Positions 41,822-50,837 of a DNA stretch of 64,000 bases are shown here, piece after piece. The DNA is from JACNKJ01 sp964440095 (GTDB taxonomy: Bacteria > Krumholzibacteriota > Krumholzibacteriia > JACNKJ01). The notes below the pieces were generated by a model. The model was given only the letters and a program-made list of their open reading frames with translations, searched no databases and was not told the origin of the DNA. The position numbers were made by a program, and so were the translations under genes. The stretch spans positions 1 through 64,000 of the forward strand of contig CAYTPZ010000001.1 in assembly GCA_964440095.1 (NCBI GenBank), written 5' to 3'. The stretch's first letter is position 1; each line of letters begins with the position of its first letter.

Positions 41822-42607
41822 GTGGATATAGCGACTCTGATCGGGCTCCTTGGTGTCTCAGGCATCCTGGTTGGTCAGATCCTCATGGGGGGATCGATCG
41901 ACGCGTATATCGATGTTCCCTCCTTGATCGGTACTCTCGGCGGTTCGATCATGGTTTTGTTTATCAACTTCTCCCTGCCTCAGGTTCTGAAGGCCGCCCT
42001 GGTGGCCAAGAACAGCTTTCAGGGCAACTCCGAGGACACCACCGAGACTCTCAAGAGTATCGTGGCTTATGCTGAAACTGCCCGCAAGCAGGGTATGCTG
42101 GCCCTGGAAGAACCCTCTGAAAACGAAAAGAATCTCTTCATGCGCAAGTGCCTCCGCCTGGCAGTGGACGGTACCGATCCCAAAATACTTTCGCGCATTC
42201 TGGAAGTGGACATTGAACAGGTGGAAACCCGGCATATCCAGGGGCAGGACATCTTCCTGGCTCTGGGGCAGTTCGCGCCGGCCTTCGGCATGATCGGTAC
42301 CCTCATCGGTCTCGTGAAAATGCTTTCGGGTCTAGAAGATCCCTCGACCATCGGTGCGGGTATGGCTGTGGCTCTGCTCACCACCTTCTACGGCGCCGTG
42401 ATCGCCAACACTTTCGCTCTGCCCATGGCGGGCAAATTGAAAGTTCGTTCCGATGAAGAAGTGAACCTCCGTTGGATGATGGTCGAAGGCATCATGGCCA
42501 TTCAGTCCGGTGACAGCCCTCGCGTGGTCGAAGAGAAGCTCAAGGGCTACCTCACCCCCTCAGTACGGGTAAGTCTGGAAAAGGAGAGGAAGGAGGCTGA
42601 CGCGTAG
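41822..42607 (+). CDS. motA: Flagellar stator protein MotA
   Basis: This 261-residue inner-membrane stator subunit has four hydrophobic segments. Family sequence includes DVPSLIGTLGGSIMVLFINF, the cytoplasmic loop with charged residues, and the C-terminal pair AFGMIGTLIGLVKMLSGLEDPSTIGAGMAVALLTTFYGAVIANTFALPMAGKL. Start is GTG after TAGGAGTAAATT. The stop overlaps the motB GTG. Confidence 0.96.
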   Translation: MDIATLIGLLGVSGILVGQILMGGSIDAYIDVPSLIGTLGGSIMVLFINFSLPQVLKAALVAKNSFQGNSEDTTETLKSIVAYAETARKQGMLALEEPSENEKNLFMRKCLRLAVDGTDPKILSRILEVDIEQVETRHIQGQDIFLALGQFAPAFGMIGTLIGLVKMLSGLEDPSTIGAGMAVALLTTFYGAVIANTFALPMAGKLKVRSDEEVNLRWMMVEGIMAIQSGDSPRVVEEKLKGYLTPSVRVSLEKERKEADA

Positions 42608-43341
42608 TGGCAAAAAAAAAGAAGGTTGCCAAGAAGGTTGAAACGCCGGCATGGTTGGCGACCTTCGGCGACATGATGAGCCTGCTGCTGGCCTTCTTCG
42701 TTCTGCTTTTCAGTTTCTCATCCATACAGGAAAGCAAGTTTCAGGCGGCCATGGCCAGCATGCAAGGCGCACTGGGAGTTCTGGAAACTTATCCGACGAT
42801 TCCCATCCACGACAACTTCGAGCATCTACCTGATCTTCAGCGAACCCTTGAAGGTGTGAAGAAAAAGGTGGAGGAGATCAAAGAGAACATTGAAGCGCTC
42901 AAGCGCTCCGACGAGGTGAAGGTCAGCCGAAATGAAGAAGGCTTGGCCATTCGACTTGATTCACGATTTCTCTTCGACCTTAGCAGTGCAACTCTGAGGT
43001 CGGAAGCATTTGAAGTACTGGACGGGGTAATGGGGAGTCTCAAGGATCTTCCGAACGAGGTTCGAGTAGAGGGCCACACAGACAATTTGCCCATCAACAG
43101 TTCAACGTTTCCCAGTAACTGGGAACTGTCGACGGCTCGGGCGGCGGCCATCATCCGATACTTCGAATCCAAAGGAATGGACCCCCGACGCATGAGCGCC
43201 GTGGGCTATGGCGAGTGGAGGCCGGTGGTAAGAAACGATTCACCGGAGAACCGGCAGAAGAACCGAAGGGTTGAGATATTTGTGGATCTTATGAGCCCTT
43301 CTGAGAATTCCCCGACCCAAATCGGGCAGTCTGGAGGTTGA
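42607..43341 (+). CDS. motB: Flagellar stator protein MotB
   Basis: This 244-residue stator subunit has one transmembrane helix whose ion-binding aspartate is D22 (WLATFGDMMSLLLAFFVLLF). The C-terminal OmpA-like peptidoglycan-binding domain is intact (VRVEGHTDNLPINS, LSTARAAAIIRYFESKGMDPRRMSAVGYGEWRP, NRRVEI). Whether it uses H+ or Na+ cannot be decided by eye. Confidence 0.96.
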   Translation: MAKKKKVAKKVETPAWLATFGDMMSLLLAFFVLLFSFSSIQESKFQAAMASMQGALGVLETYPTIPIHDNFEHLPDLQRTLEGVKKKVEEIKENIEALKRSDEVKVSRNEEGLAIRLDSRFLFDLSSATLRSEAFEVLDGVMGSLKDLPNEVRVEGHTDNLPINSSTFPSNWELSTARAAAIIRYFESKGMDPRRMSAVGYGEWRPVVRNDSPENRQKNRRVEIFVDLMSPSENSPTQIGQSGG

Positions 43342-43343
43342 GA

Positions 43344-43844
43344 ATGCCTGAAGAAGAAGCCGTAACCGAGGGAAAGAAGGACAGTTCCGAAATGAAAGAG
43401 AAAAAGCCCATTCCGCCGATGGCGCTCTTGGGCGCAATCGTTGTTGTGCAGTTGGTCGCGGCCTGGGCCGTGGCACAGTTCATGATTTTACCCCGCTTGG
43501 GAGAGCCAACTGCGCAGGTAGAAGTGGTCTCCAACAGCGAGCGTGGCGAAATATTCATGATGGACGATTTGGTCGTCACTTTGATCGTGGATGATGGTAC
43601 CCGCTTTCTGAAGATCTCGCCCGGACTGGAGTGCGAGAACTCCACTGTTCAGGCGGAAATTGAGGATCGAATGCCCGAGATTCGCGACATGCTCATCAAC
43701 ACCCTGTCGTCGATGAGTCTCGCGGAGGCGGTTGCGCCCGAGGGACGAGAAGCCGTGAAGGCTCGCCTCATAAGCGATCTAAACGGAACGCTCACCAAGG
43801 GCAAGCTCATGAATATCTACTTCAGTGATTTCATAGTTCAGTAA
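43344..43844 (+). CDS. fliL: Flagellar basal body-associated protein FliL
   Basis: This 166-residue single-pass membrane protein surrounds and supports the stator. The helix is near residues 24-46 (MALLGAIVVVQLVAAWAVAQFMI). The periplasmic domain has FLKISPGLECEN, MPEIRDMLINTLSSMS and ends LMNIYFSDFIVQ, as in FliL. The ATG at 43344 is six bases from GGAGG. Confidence 0.93.
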   Translation: MPEEEAVTEGKKDSSEMKEKKPIPPMALLGAIVVVQLVAAWAVAQFMILPRLGEPTAQVEVVSNSERGEIFMMDDLVVTLIVDDGTRFLKISPGLECENSTVQAEIEDRMPEIRDMLINTLSSMSLAEAVAPEGREAVKARLISDLNGTLTKGKLMNIYFSDFIVQ

Positions 43845-43856
43845 GATGGAGAGGCA

Positions 43857-44783
43857 ATGAGCGATTTTACGATGGTCCGAAAGGGTAAGGAGCTGAAAGT
43901 TCGTCCTTACGACTTCAGCCGGCCCATCCAGCTGTCGAAGGGCTTCGAGCGCAACCTGAGCATGGTTGCAGAGTCCTTCGCCAAGCTTGTGACCCTATCG
44001 CTCAGCAGTTACCTGCGCATGCCCATCGGTGTGAAGTCGGGTGAGATCAAGCAGGTTTTGTTCGAGGAATACACGGCAGCGATCGCGAATCCATCTTGTA
44101 TCAACCTCATTAGTCTCTCGCCGCTCAAGGTACCCGGTATTCTGGAAATTGATCTGAGCTTGATCCTTACCATGATCGAGAAGCTTCTGGGGGGGCACTA
44201 TCTGGGGCAGGACATCAATCGCGAGTTTACCTCCATCGAGAATCGAGTTTCCCGTCTCATCGTTTCCAAGATTCTTGAGGACATGCAGGAAGCTCTCAGC
44301 CGCATGCTCAAGGTGGACGCCACACTCACGGCCATCGAGCACAATCCCGACTTCACCTATGTCATGGGTGCACGGGATTCCTGTCTGCTCATGGACTTCG
44401 ATCTGGAAGTAGGAGAATACCAGGGCAAGCTGAATATCTGCATTTCCCTTTCAAGTCTCGATGCTGAATTAGGCGGAGATGGATCGGCAGGATTCAGAGA
44501 TCTGCGAAGCAAGGAAGAGAAGGACCACGATATGGAGCGTCTGCAGGGCGTGGTGGAGGACACTCCCGTGGAACTGGTCGCGGAAATCGGCCGAATGCCC
44601 TTGAGTTTAGACCAACTTAATAACCTGGCCGAAGGCCAAACATTCCGTCTTCCCACGCTGAAACAGGAACATCTGAAAGTCTTTATCGGCGACCGTCAGC
44701 TTTACGAAGGCAAGATGGGGCGCATGTACCGCAAAAGCGCCATCAAGATCAACAAGATCCTGCCGCCTAAGCTGCAGGACTAG
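43857..44783 (+). CDS. fliM: Flagellar motor switch protein FliM
   Basis: This 308-residue C-ring protein has the FliM middle domain (LSKGFERNLSMVAESFAKLVTLSLSSYLRM; MIEKLLGGHYLGQ) and a C-terminal SpoA domain (VEDTPVELVAEIGRMPLSLDQLNNLAEGQTFRLP). The EIDLSL and NRVSRLIVSKIL segments fit the CheC-like fold. The N-terminal CheY-binding EIDALL motif is not obvious. No cheY is present in the window. Confidence 0.95.
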   Translation: MSDFTMVRKGKELKVRPYDFSRPIQLSKGFERNLSMVAESFAKLVTLSLSSYLRMPIGVKSGEIKQVLFEEYTAAIANPSCINLISLSPLKVPGILEIDLSLILTMIEKLLGGHYLGQDINREFTSIENRVSRLIVSKILEDMQEALSRMLKVDATLTAIEHNPDFTYVMGARDSCLLMDFDLEVGEYQGKLNICISLSSLDAELGGDGSAGFRDLRSKEEKDHDMERLQGVVEDTPVELVAEIGRMPLSLDQLNNLAEGQTFRLPTLKQEHLKVFIGDRQLYEGKMGRMYRKSAIKINKILPPKLQD

Positions 44784-44806
44784 CCGTCCCTTTTGGGAGG
44801 ACAAGT

Positions 44807-45241
44807 ATGGAACAGGAAAACAACTTGGATACGGAAACTCAGGAAACTGAAAACGTGAAAACTGAATCGTCGGAAACGAGCTCGGTGAACGCGGACAAGG
44901 TGGAAGCTCCTGATCCGGAGGCCTTCGAGAGTTCCGACAACAATCTGGGCGGCAAACCTCAGCCGGTTCTGTCCGGTGAAGGCACGGGCATGGAATTGCT
45001 CATGGACGTTAATCTTGAAATGACCGTCGAGTTGGGTCGCGCGAGGCTGAGCATTTCTGAAGTCATGGATCTTACCCAGGGATCTGTGATCGAACTGGAT
45101 AAGATGGCCGGTGAACCTGTGGACATTCGCGTTAACAGCGTCCTTTTGGCCCAGGGAGAGGTTATCGTCATGGATGACATCTTCGGCGTTCGTATCACCC
45201 GCCTCAACCAGCGCGTGGATCACACGCAGCTTCTGGGTTAG
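44807..45241 (+). CDS. fliN: Flagellar motor switch protein FliN
   Basis: This 144-residue protein has an acidic, Glu/Thr/Ser-rich N-terminal half and a C-terminal SpoA domain: DVNLEMTVELGRARLSISEVMDLTQGSVIELDKMAGEPVDIRVNSVLLAQGEVIVMDDIFGVRITRL, diagnostic for FliN. RBS GGGAGGACAAGT. Confidence 0.96.
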   Translation: MEQENNLDTETQETENVKTESSETSSVNADKVEAPDPEAFESSDNNLGGKPQPVLSGEGTGMELLMDVNLEMTVELGRARLSISEVMDLTQGSVIELDKMAGEPVDIRVNSVLLAQGEVIVMDDIFGVRITRLNQRVDHTQLLG

Positions 45242-45247
45242 GGCAAT

Positions 45248-45667
45248 ATGCTAGATCTATTCAAAGGTCGCGGGTCCCTCGTCGTAGCGCTCTTGTCCCT
45301 GGGCATGCTGGGTCTTCTCGGTTTGATTCCCCAGGGTGAGGAAGCCATGGCCGGTCTGTCGCTCATGCGAATGGGCTTGGCTCTTATCGCCATTCTGGCC
45401 CTCATTCGGGCTGCTGTGCCCTTGCTGCAGGGTCTCAACAAACAACCGGGGCGTAAGCAGGCACGCCTGCGCAACGAAAGCATGCTTAGCCTCGGCGGAC
45501 GCTTGAAGGTGGCCATTATCTCGGTGGACGGCCGTGAGTTTCTAGTGGGCCTCAGCGGTGATCGTGTGAGCCTGCTCAGCGAACTGGATGATCTGAGCCA
45601 GGAGGCTCTCCGGGGCGATGATGGGACCGAGTTTTTGGAGCGTCTGGAGAAAATCGCCAAGGCCTAA
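45248..45667 (+). CDS. fliO: FliO-like export component
   Basis: This 139-residue protein has two N-terminal hydrophobic segments (about 9-25 and 36-57) and a cytoplasmic domain with LSLGGRLKVAIISVDGREFLVGLSGDRVSLLSELDD, matching the FliO pattern (VAVVxVGxRxLLLGVTxxxVxLL). It sits between fliN and fliP, as expected. FliO aids assembly of the FliP ring. It ends the 23-gene run. Confidence 0.88.
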   Translation: MLDLFKGRGSLVVALLSLGMLGLLGLIPQGEEAMAGLSLMRMGLALIAILALIRAAVPLLQGLNKQPGRKQARLRNESMLSLGGRLKVAIISVDGREFLVGLSGDRVSLLSELDDLSQEALRGDDGTEFLERLEKIAKA

Positions 45668-45687
45668 GCGCTGACTGATTTCTAGCC

Positions 45688-45717
45688 AATCCCGGGGTGC
45701 ATCGCTCCTCGGGATTT
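45688..45717 (+). terminator. Weak terminator after fliO
   Basis: AATCCCG (45688-45694) pairs with CGGGATT (45710-45716), followed by TCTCATT. The T tract is poor. Bases 45718-45836 hold no gene. Confidence 0.5.
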
Positions 45718-45836
45718 CTCATTGCCCGCCATGCCAAGCCACGATCCCTCAGAGCAACTCTTGCAACCATAATAGTATCAATAACATAGAGACATTCCTC
45801 AAGCTGCATTCAATGGCCTCCTGCTTCCCTGTAATG

Positions 45837-45852
45837 CGGCATGACCCTTGAT
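45837..45852 (+). promoter_or_regulatory. Sigma-54-like element upstream of fliP (variant -12)
   Basis: CGGCATG-N4-TTGAT keeps GG and TTG at sigma-54 spacing with A in place of the -12 C, as at 27574. It ends 32 bases before the fliP ATG. Confidence 0.4.
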
Positions 45853-45884
45853 ATTGGCTAATCGGATATCAAGGGGAGAAGTCC

Positions 45885-46628
45885 ATGCATTCGAAGCAAA
45901 CCGTCCTTTTCATCCTGCTCAGCCTGGTCCTGGCTTCAGCTGCCATCTCGGTACCTGTGCCCAGTATTCAGATCGGCGTAGAGGATACGGAAGAGCCCGG
46001 CAACCTCAGTGCGGCTCTCCAGGTTCTCATCGGCCTGACCGTGCTTTCCCTGGCGCCGGCCATTCTCATCCTCATGACGGGCTTCACACGCATCGTCGTG
46101 GTCATGGGATTTCTTCGTCAGGCTCTCGGCACCCAGCAGATGCCGCCCAACCAGCTCGTCATCGGGCTTTCACTGTTCCTGACCTTCGCGGTCATGAGCC
46201 CGGTTTTCAATCGAATCAATAACGAAGCCATCCAGCCCTTCATGGAAGACTCCATGACCGACCGTCAGGCCCTGGCTGCGGGATCCGTCCCCCTGAAGGA
46301 ATTCATGCTGGCCCACGCCAAGGATAGCGACCTCGAGCTCTTCCTGCGCATGTCGAACCAGGAAGTGCCTGAAGAACGCATCGACACACCCTTGGCGGTG
46401 GTGGTGCCTTCCTTCGTGCTCAGCGAACTGAAGACCGCCTTTCAGATCGGCTTCATTCTCTACGTGCCTTTCCTGGTCATCGATATGGTCGTCGCATCAA
46501 TTCTCATGAGTATGGGAATGATGATGCTGCCCCCCGTGATGATTTCACTGCCCTTCAAGATTCTACTCTTCGTCCTGGTGGACGGGTGGAACCTCGTGGT
46601 GCGTAGCCTGCTGGTTTCATTCCAGTAG
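45885..46628 (+). CDS. fliP: Flagellar type III export gate protein FliP
   Basis: This 247-residue core export-gate protein has an N-terminal signal-like segment followed by LTVLSLAPAILILMTGFTRIVVVMGFLRQALGTQQMPPNQLVIGLSLFLTFAVMSPVF and the C-terminal FQIGFILYVPFLVIDMVVASILMSMGMMMLPPVMISLPFKILLFVLVDGW. Both are hallmarks of FliP. RBS AAGGGGAGAAGTCC. Confidence 0.97.
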   Translation: MHSKQTVLFILLSLVLASAAISVPVPSIQIGVEDTEEPGNLSAALQVLIGLTVLSLAPAILILMTGFTRIVVVMGFLRQALGTQQMPPNQLVIGLSLFLTFAVMSPVFNRINNEAIQPFMEDSMTDRQALAAGSVPLKEFMLAHAKDSDLELFLRMSNQEVPEERIDTPLAVVVPSFVLSELKTAFQIGFILYVPFLVIDMVVASILMSMGMMMLPPVMISLPFKILLFVLVDGWNLVVRSLLVSFQ

Positions 46629-46637
46629 AGGAGAGCC

Positions 46638-46901
46638 ATGACCGAGCAATTCATCGTGGACATCGGAAGAGAGGCTCTGTTCACCACCTTGAAAGTGGCC
46701 GGGCCCATGCTTGCCTCGGCCCTGATCATCGGACTTCTGGTGAGCATCTTCCAGGCGGTCACTCAGATAAACGAGATGACAATGACCTTCGTGCCCAAGA
46801 TCGTGGGCATTCTCATTACTGGCCTGTTGGTACTGCCCTGGATCATGGGCGTCATGGTGGGCTTCACGCGCAAGCTTTTCACGCTAACCGGAAACATGTG
46901 A
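46638..46901 (+). CDS. fliQ: Flagellar export protein FliQ
   Basis: This 87-residue protein has two transmembrane helices. The sequence GREALFTTLKVAGPMLASALIIGLLVSIFQAVTQINEMTMTFVPKIVGIL is typical of FliQ. It lies between fliP and fliR. Confidence 0.96.
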   Translation: MTEQFIVDIGREALFTTLKVAGPMLASALIIGLLVSIFQAVTQINEMTMTFVPKIVGILITGLLVLPWIMGVMVGFTRKLFTLTGNM

Positions 46902-46908
46902 GGACGCA

Positions 46909-47685
46909 TTGACCTGGCCCGTCTTAACTGAAGAAGCCGTGCTTCGTTTCCTATTGGTCCTGGCTCGCGCCTCGGCTTTTTTCGCCGTGTTTCCTGTTTT
47001 CGGCGGAGGAAGTGTGCCTGTGCGTTTCAAGGCCGGGGCCGGCGGAGTGTTGGCGCTGTTCCTGTTTGGGCTGGTTTCCCCGCTCGCGGAAATGCCGACA
47101 CACGCAGTGGGAATGTTCCTGTTGATCTTTCGTGAGGTCGTTCTCGGATTGCTCCTGGGCAGTCTCGTTCACTTCGTTTTCATGGGAGCCCAGTTTGCGG
47201 GGCAAGCCATTGGCGTGCAAATGGGACTGGCCATCGCCAGCATCTACGACCCCTCCACTCGCGAGAACGTGGGTGTGAGCGGACGCTTCTACTATCTGAT
47301 GGCCGTGCTCCTCTTCCTGGGATTGGACCTTCACCATCCCTTCATCGCAGGCTTCGGAGATTCCTTCACCCTACTGCCTATCGGCGACACGAAGATCGCC
47401 ATCGCGGGTTTTCAGCATTGGGCGGAGTTGTCGGGACAGGTTCTGCTTCTGGCCGTGCGAATGAGTTTGCCTGTCATCGGAGCCTTGCTTCTTGTGGACT
47501 TGGCCCTGGGTTTCCTAAGTCGCCTGGTTCCTCAAATGAACATCTTCCTCGTTGGATTCCCCTTGAAAATCGGCATCGGCCTGGCGGCCCTCGCCCTGGG
47601 GATCAGCGTTGGCGCGCGCGTATTGCGCGGAGCCATTGAATCACTACTTGTAGATTTCCACTCGCTCATTAGTTGGATGGGATAA
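46909..47685 (+). CDS. fliR: Flagellar export protein FliR
   Basis: This 258-residue export-gate membrane protein has about six hydrophobic segments. Signatures include FLLVLARASAFFAVFPVFGGGSVPVRFKAGAGGVLAL, EVVLGLLLGSLVHFVFMGAQFAGQAIGVQMGLAIASIYDP and the C-terminal SRLVPQMNIFLVGFPLKIGIGLAAL. The TTG start is preceded by GTGAGGA. The stop abuts flhB. Confidence 0.95.
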   Translation: MTWPVLTEEAVLRFLLVLARASAFFAVFPVFGGGSVPVRFKAGAGGVLALFLFGLVSPLAEMPTHAVGMFLLIFREVVLGLLLGSLVHFVFMGAQFAGQAIGVQMGLAIASIYDPSTRENVGVSGRFYYLMAVLLFLGLDLHHPFIAGFGDSFTLLPIGDTKIAIAGFQHWAELSGQVLLLAVRMSLPVIGALLLVDLALGFLSRLVPQMNIFLVGFPLKIGIGLAALALGISVGARVLRGAIESLLVDFHSLISWMG

Positions 47686-48765
47686 ATGGCAGAGAAACCG
47701 AGTCAGGATCGCACAGAGCTGGCCACACCGCGAAAGCGACGCGATGCGCGCAAACGCGGTCAGGTGGCCCGTAGCCAGGAACTATCGAGTTTCCTGGTGC
47801 TCTTCGTGGGCCTCCTGGTCCTCATGATGATGCATCCCATCCTCTGGGCGAATCTTCGAAGCATGCTTGGCGCTGCCTTCCGTTTCCAGGGCGCAGGAAA
47901 CATCACCTATCAAAGCTTCGTTCCCATGGCGGAAATGTGGACGCGGCAGGGCATGTCTATGGTGCTTCCCATCTGGGGAATTCTCTTGGCTGTGGGCGTT
48001 TTCTCGGCGGCTTCTCAGGTTGGATTGACCATGAATGCCGAACTGCTGGCTTTCAAACCCGACCGCATCAATCCTCTTAACGGATTCAAACGGATATTCA
48101 GCAAGCGAACCGCATTCGAACTGGTGAAGAGCCTGCTGAAAATGAGCCTGCTTTTGCTTATCACCTGGCTCACGCTCAAGGGTGAAAGCGAAAATCTTTT
48201 GGGTCTGGCCGGAATGGATTTGCTTTCGGCCCTCAAATTGTTGGGGGCCGTGGCCTTCAAGCTGGCGGGGCGCCTGATAATGCTCATGGTGATCTTGGCC
48301 CTGGCAGATTTCGCATTCCAACGTTGGCAGTATGAACACGATCTCATGATGACAAAGCAGGAAGTTCGCGACGAGCTCAAGGACACCGAGGGCGACCCAC
48401 TGGTGCGATCCCGCCTTCGGGCTTTGCAGCGGGAAATATCTGTATCGCGAATGATGGAAGATGTGAAGAAGGCAGACGTGGTGGTGACCAACCCGACTAC
48501 CTATGCCGTGGCCTTGGCCTATGACGACAGTATGGCCGCTCCGACAGTCTTGGCCAAGGGGCAGAGGAAGATGGCCCAGCGTATCAAGGACGTAGCGCGC
48601 GAGGCGGGAGTATCGGTGGTGGAGAACAAGCCTTTGGCCAGGGCTCTTTTTGCCGAAGCGGAAGTGGGCGAAAGCATTCCCCTGAAGTTCTTCCAGGCTG
48701 TGGCCGAGCTACTGGCCTATGTCTTTCAGATGGCGGGGAATGAGCCTGTGAGGAGTGAAGCGTGA
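47686..48765 (+). CDS. flhB: Flagellar export switch protein FlhB (NPTT variant)
   Basis: This 359-residue export switch protein has four transmembrane helices and a cytoplasmic autocleavage domain. The N-terminus (DRTELATPRKRRDARKRGQVARSQEL) is diagnostic. The cleavage motif, usually NPTH, reads NPTT at residues 269-272, so the residue after Thr is changed while the scissile Asn-Pro is kept. It overlaps flhA by four bases. Confidence 0.95.
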   Translation: MAEKPSQDRTELATPRKRRDARKRGQVARSQELSSFLVLFVGLLVLMMMHPILWANLRSMLGAAFRFQGAGNITYQSFVPMAEMWTRQGMSMVLPIWGILLAVGVFSAASQVGLTMNAELLAFKPDRINPLNGFKRIFSKRTAFELVKSLLKMSLLLLITWLTLKGESENLLGLAGMDLLSALKLLGAVAFKLAGRLIMLMVILALADFAFQRWQYEHDLMMTKQEVRDELKDTEGDPLVRSRLRALQREISVSRMMEDVKKADVVVTNPTTYAVALAYDDSMAAPTVLAKGQRKMAQRIKDVAREAGVSVVENKPLARALFAEAEVGESIPLKFFQAVAELLAYVFQMAGNEPVRSEA

Positions 48766-50837
48766 TCGAAAGCATGCGGGCAAAGAGGCTTGAGAACCTG
48801 ATCAGCAGCAACGCCAGTATTATGGTGGGTATGTCGCTCATCGGCATACTCGCGGTGATGGTTCTGCTTCTGCCTCCGGGTTTCCTCGATGTTCTCCTCG
48901 CTTTCAACATCACATTCGCCTTGATCATTCTCATGGTGACTTTCTATGTGAAGGATCCTCTGGGCTTCAGCGTGTTCCCGACCCTGCTTCTGTTCCTGAC
49001 TCTTTTCCGTCTGGCTTTGAACGTGGCGTCCACACGACTCATTCTATTGGATGGTTACGCGGGTAAGGTCATCGACTCCTTCGGTTCATTCGTAGTCGGC
49101 GGCAATCCTGTTGTGGGAATGATTGTTTTCATCATTCTCGTTGTCATCCAGTTCATCGTGATTACCAAGGGCGCAGGGCGCGTGGCCGAAGTGGCTGCAA
49201 GGTTCACCCTGGACGCCATGCCCGGTAAACAGATGGCCATCGACGCTGACTTGAACGCCGGTTTGATCGATGAGCGCGAGGCGAAGAATCGACGCGAACG
49301 TATCGGTCGCGAAGCCGATTTCTTTGGCGCCATGGATGGTGCCAGCAAGTTCGTTCGTGGCGACGCCATCGCAGGTATCATCATTACGGTCGTGAACATT
49401 TTAGGCGGCTTCATTATAGGTGTGGCTCAGCAGGGTATGCCATTCAGCCAAGCACTCGGTACCTACACGCTACTTACTGTCGGTGATGGTCTCGTGAGCC
49501 AGATTCCCGCGCTGATCATCTCCATTGGCGCAGGTGTGGTGGTGACTCGCGGGCGCAGTGAGCACGATCTCGGCGATGACTTCATTCGTCAAATCTTCAG
49601 CCAATCACGGGCCTTGGGAATTGCCGGTGCGGCTCTGCTGTTGCTCGGATTCGTTCCAGGAATGCCGAACCTGCCCTTCCTCTTATTGGGCGTGGGCTCC
49701 AGCGTGGCGGCCTTTCGCAGCCGCAAGCGTGAGAAAATGGCGGCTGAAGAAGTCGAGGAGAGCACGGCCCCCGCCGAAGAGCAGGGCGATCCTTTAGAGG
49801 ACCCTGCCATCTTCCAAGTGGATCGTTTGGAATGCGAGATTGGTTACGGCCTCATCTCACTGGCCGATGTGGGACGCAAGGGTAATTTACTCGAAAGAGT
49901 CACGGGCGTGCGCAGGCAACTCGCTCGTGAGCTGGGCATTTTTGTGAGTCCAATACGCATTCGCGACAACATTCAATTGGGACCCAATGAATACGCACTC
50001 AAACTCAAGGGTGTGGAATTGGAGCGGGGAGAATTGCTTCCCGGTCATCTCCTATGCATCGCTTCGGCGGATGAGCGTGGAGATCTCAAGGGCATTGAAA
50101 CCCTGGAGCCCGCCTTCAACCTACCAGCCCTGTGGATACAGGAAACCGCTCGGGAAAAGGCAGGTGCCCTGGGATTGACCGTAGTAGAGCCCACGGCGGT
50201 TCTGGCGACACACATGTCGGAGATTATCCGGCGTCATGCCGACGAGATCATGACCCGCCAGGATGTGCAGCGTTTGGTTGCAGGAGTCCATGAAGTGGCC
50301 CCGGCTCTGGTGGATGAACTCATTCCCGGGCAAGTTAAGCTCGGCTTCCTCCAGAAAGTGCTCGCCAACCTGCTACACGAGCGTGTGTCCATTCGAGACA
50401 TGGTGAGCATCCTTGAGGCCGTGGGGGACTGGGCTCCTCAGAGTCAAAGCAGCGATTTCATTGCTGAAAAGGTTCGCGAAAGTCTCGGACGGATAATCGT
50501 CAAAGACTACTGCGACGAAACGGGACTCCTGGCCGTAATCACGGTGGATCCTGCCATCGAGCAATTATTCATGGATGCGCTTGGCCAATATGGCGAAACC
50601 GGAGGCGTAAGTCTGCCTCCCGATGCCGCCGATCGCTTCCATGCAGGACTCAGAACCGAAGTTGAAAGAACAGCTCAAAAGGGAATGCAGCCAGTCTTGC
50701 TGGTCAGCAGTCCCATTCGACTCGTCTTCAAACGTTTCACGGAGACGATGTTACCCGGACTTGCGGTGCTGGCTTATTCAGAAGTGCCGCTCGGACAAGA
50801 GGTGAAAGCCACAGGGATGGTGAAGCTCCATGACTAG
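48762..50837 (+). CDS. flhA: Flagellar export apparatus protein FlhA
   Basis: This 691-residue nonameric export channel protein has an N-terminal membrane half with FHIPEP-family sequence (DVLLAFNITFALIILMVTFYVKDPLGFSVFPTLLLFLTLFRLALNVASTRLIL; ARFTLDAMPGKQMAIDADLNAGLI). A cytoplasmic C-terminal half follows from about residue 345. GTG start inside flhB. Its 3' end overlaps flhF by eight bases. Confidence 0.97.
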   Translation: MIESMRAKRLENLISSNASIMVGMSLIGILAVMVLLLPPGFLDVLLAFNITFALIILMVTFYVKDPLGFSVFPTLLLFLTLFRLALNVASTRLILLDGYAGKVIDSFGSFVVGGNPVVGMIVFIILVVIQFIVITKGAGRVAEVAARFTLDAMPGKQMAIDADLNAGLIDEREAKNRRERIGREADFFGAMDGASKFVRGDAIAGIIITVVNILGGFIIGVAQQGMPFSQALGTYTLLTVGDGLVSQIPALIISIGAGVVVTRGRSEHDLGDDFIRQIFSQSRALGIAGAALLLLGFVPGMPNLPFLLLGVGSSVAAFRSRKREKMAAEEVEESTAPAEEQGDPLEDPAIFQVDRLECEIGYGLISLADVGRKGNLLERVTGVRRQLARELGIFVSPIRIRDNIQLGPNEYALKLKGVELERGELLPGHLLCIASADERGDLKGIETLEPAFNLPALWIQETAREKAGALGLTVVEPTAVLATHMSEIIRRHADEIMTRQDVQRLVAGVHEVAPALVDELIPGQVKLGFLQKVLANLLHERVSIRDMVSILEAVGDWAPQSQSSDFIAEKVRESLGRIIVKDYCDETGLLAVITVDPAIEQLFMDALGQYGETGGVSLPPDAADRFHAGLRTEVERTAQKGMQPVLLVSSPIRLVFKRFTETMLPGLAVLAYSEVPLGQEVKATGMVKLHD

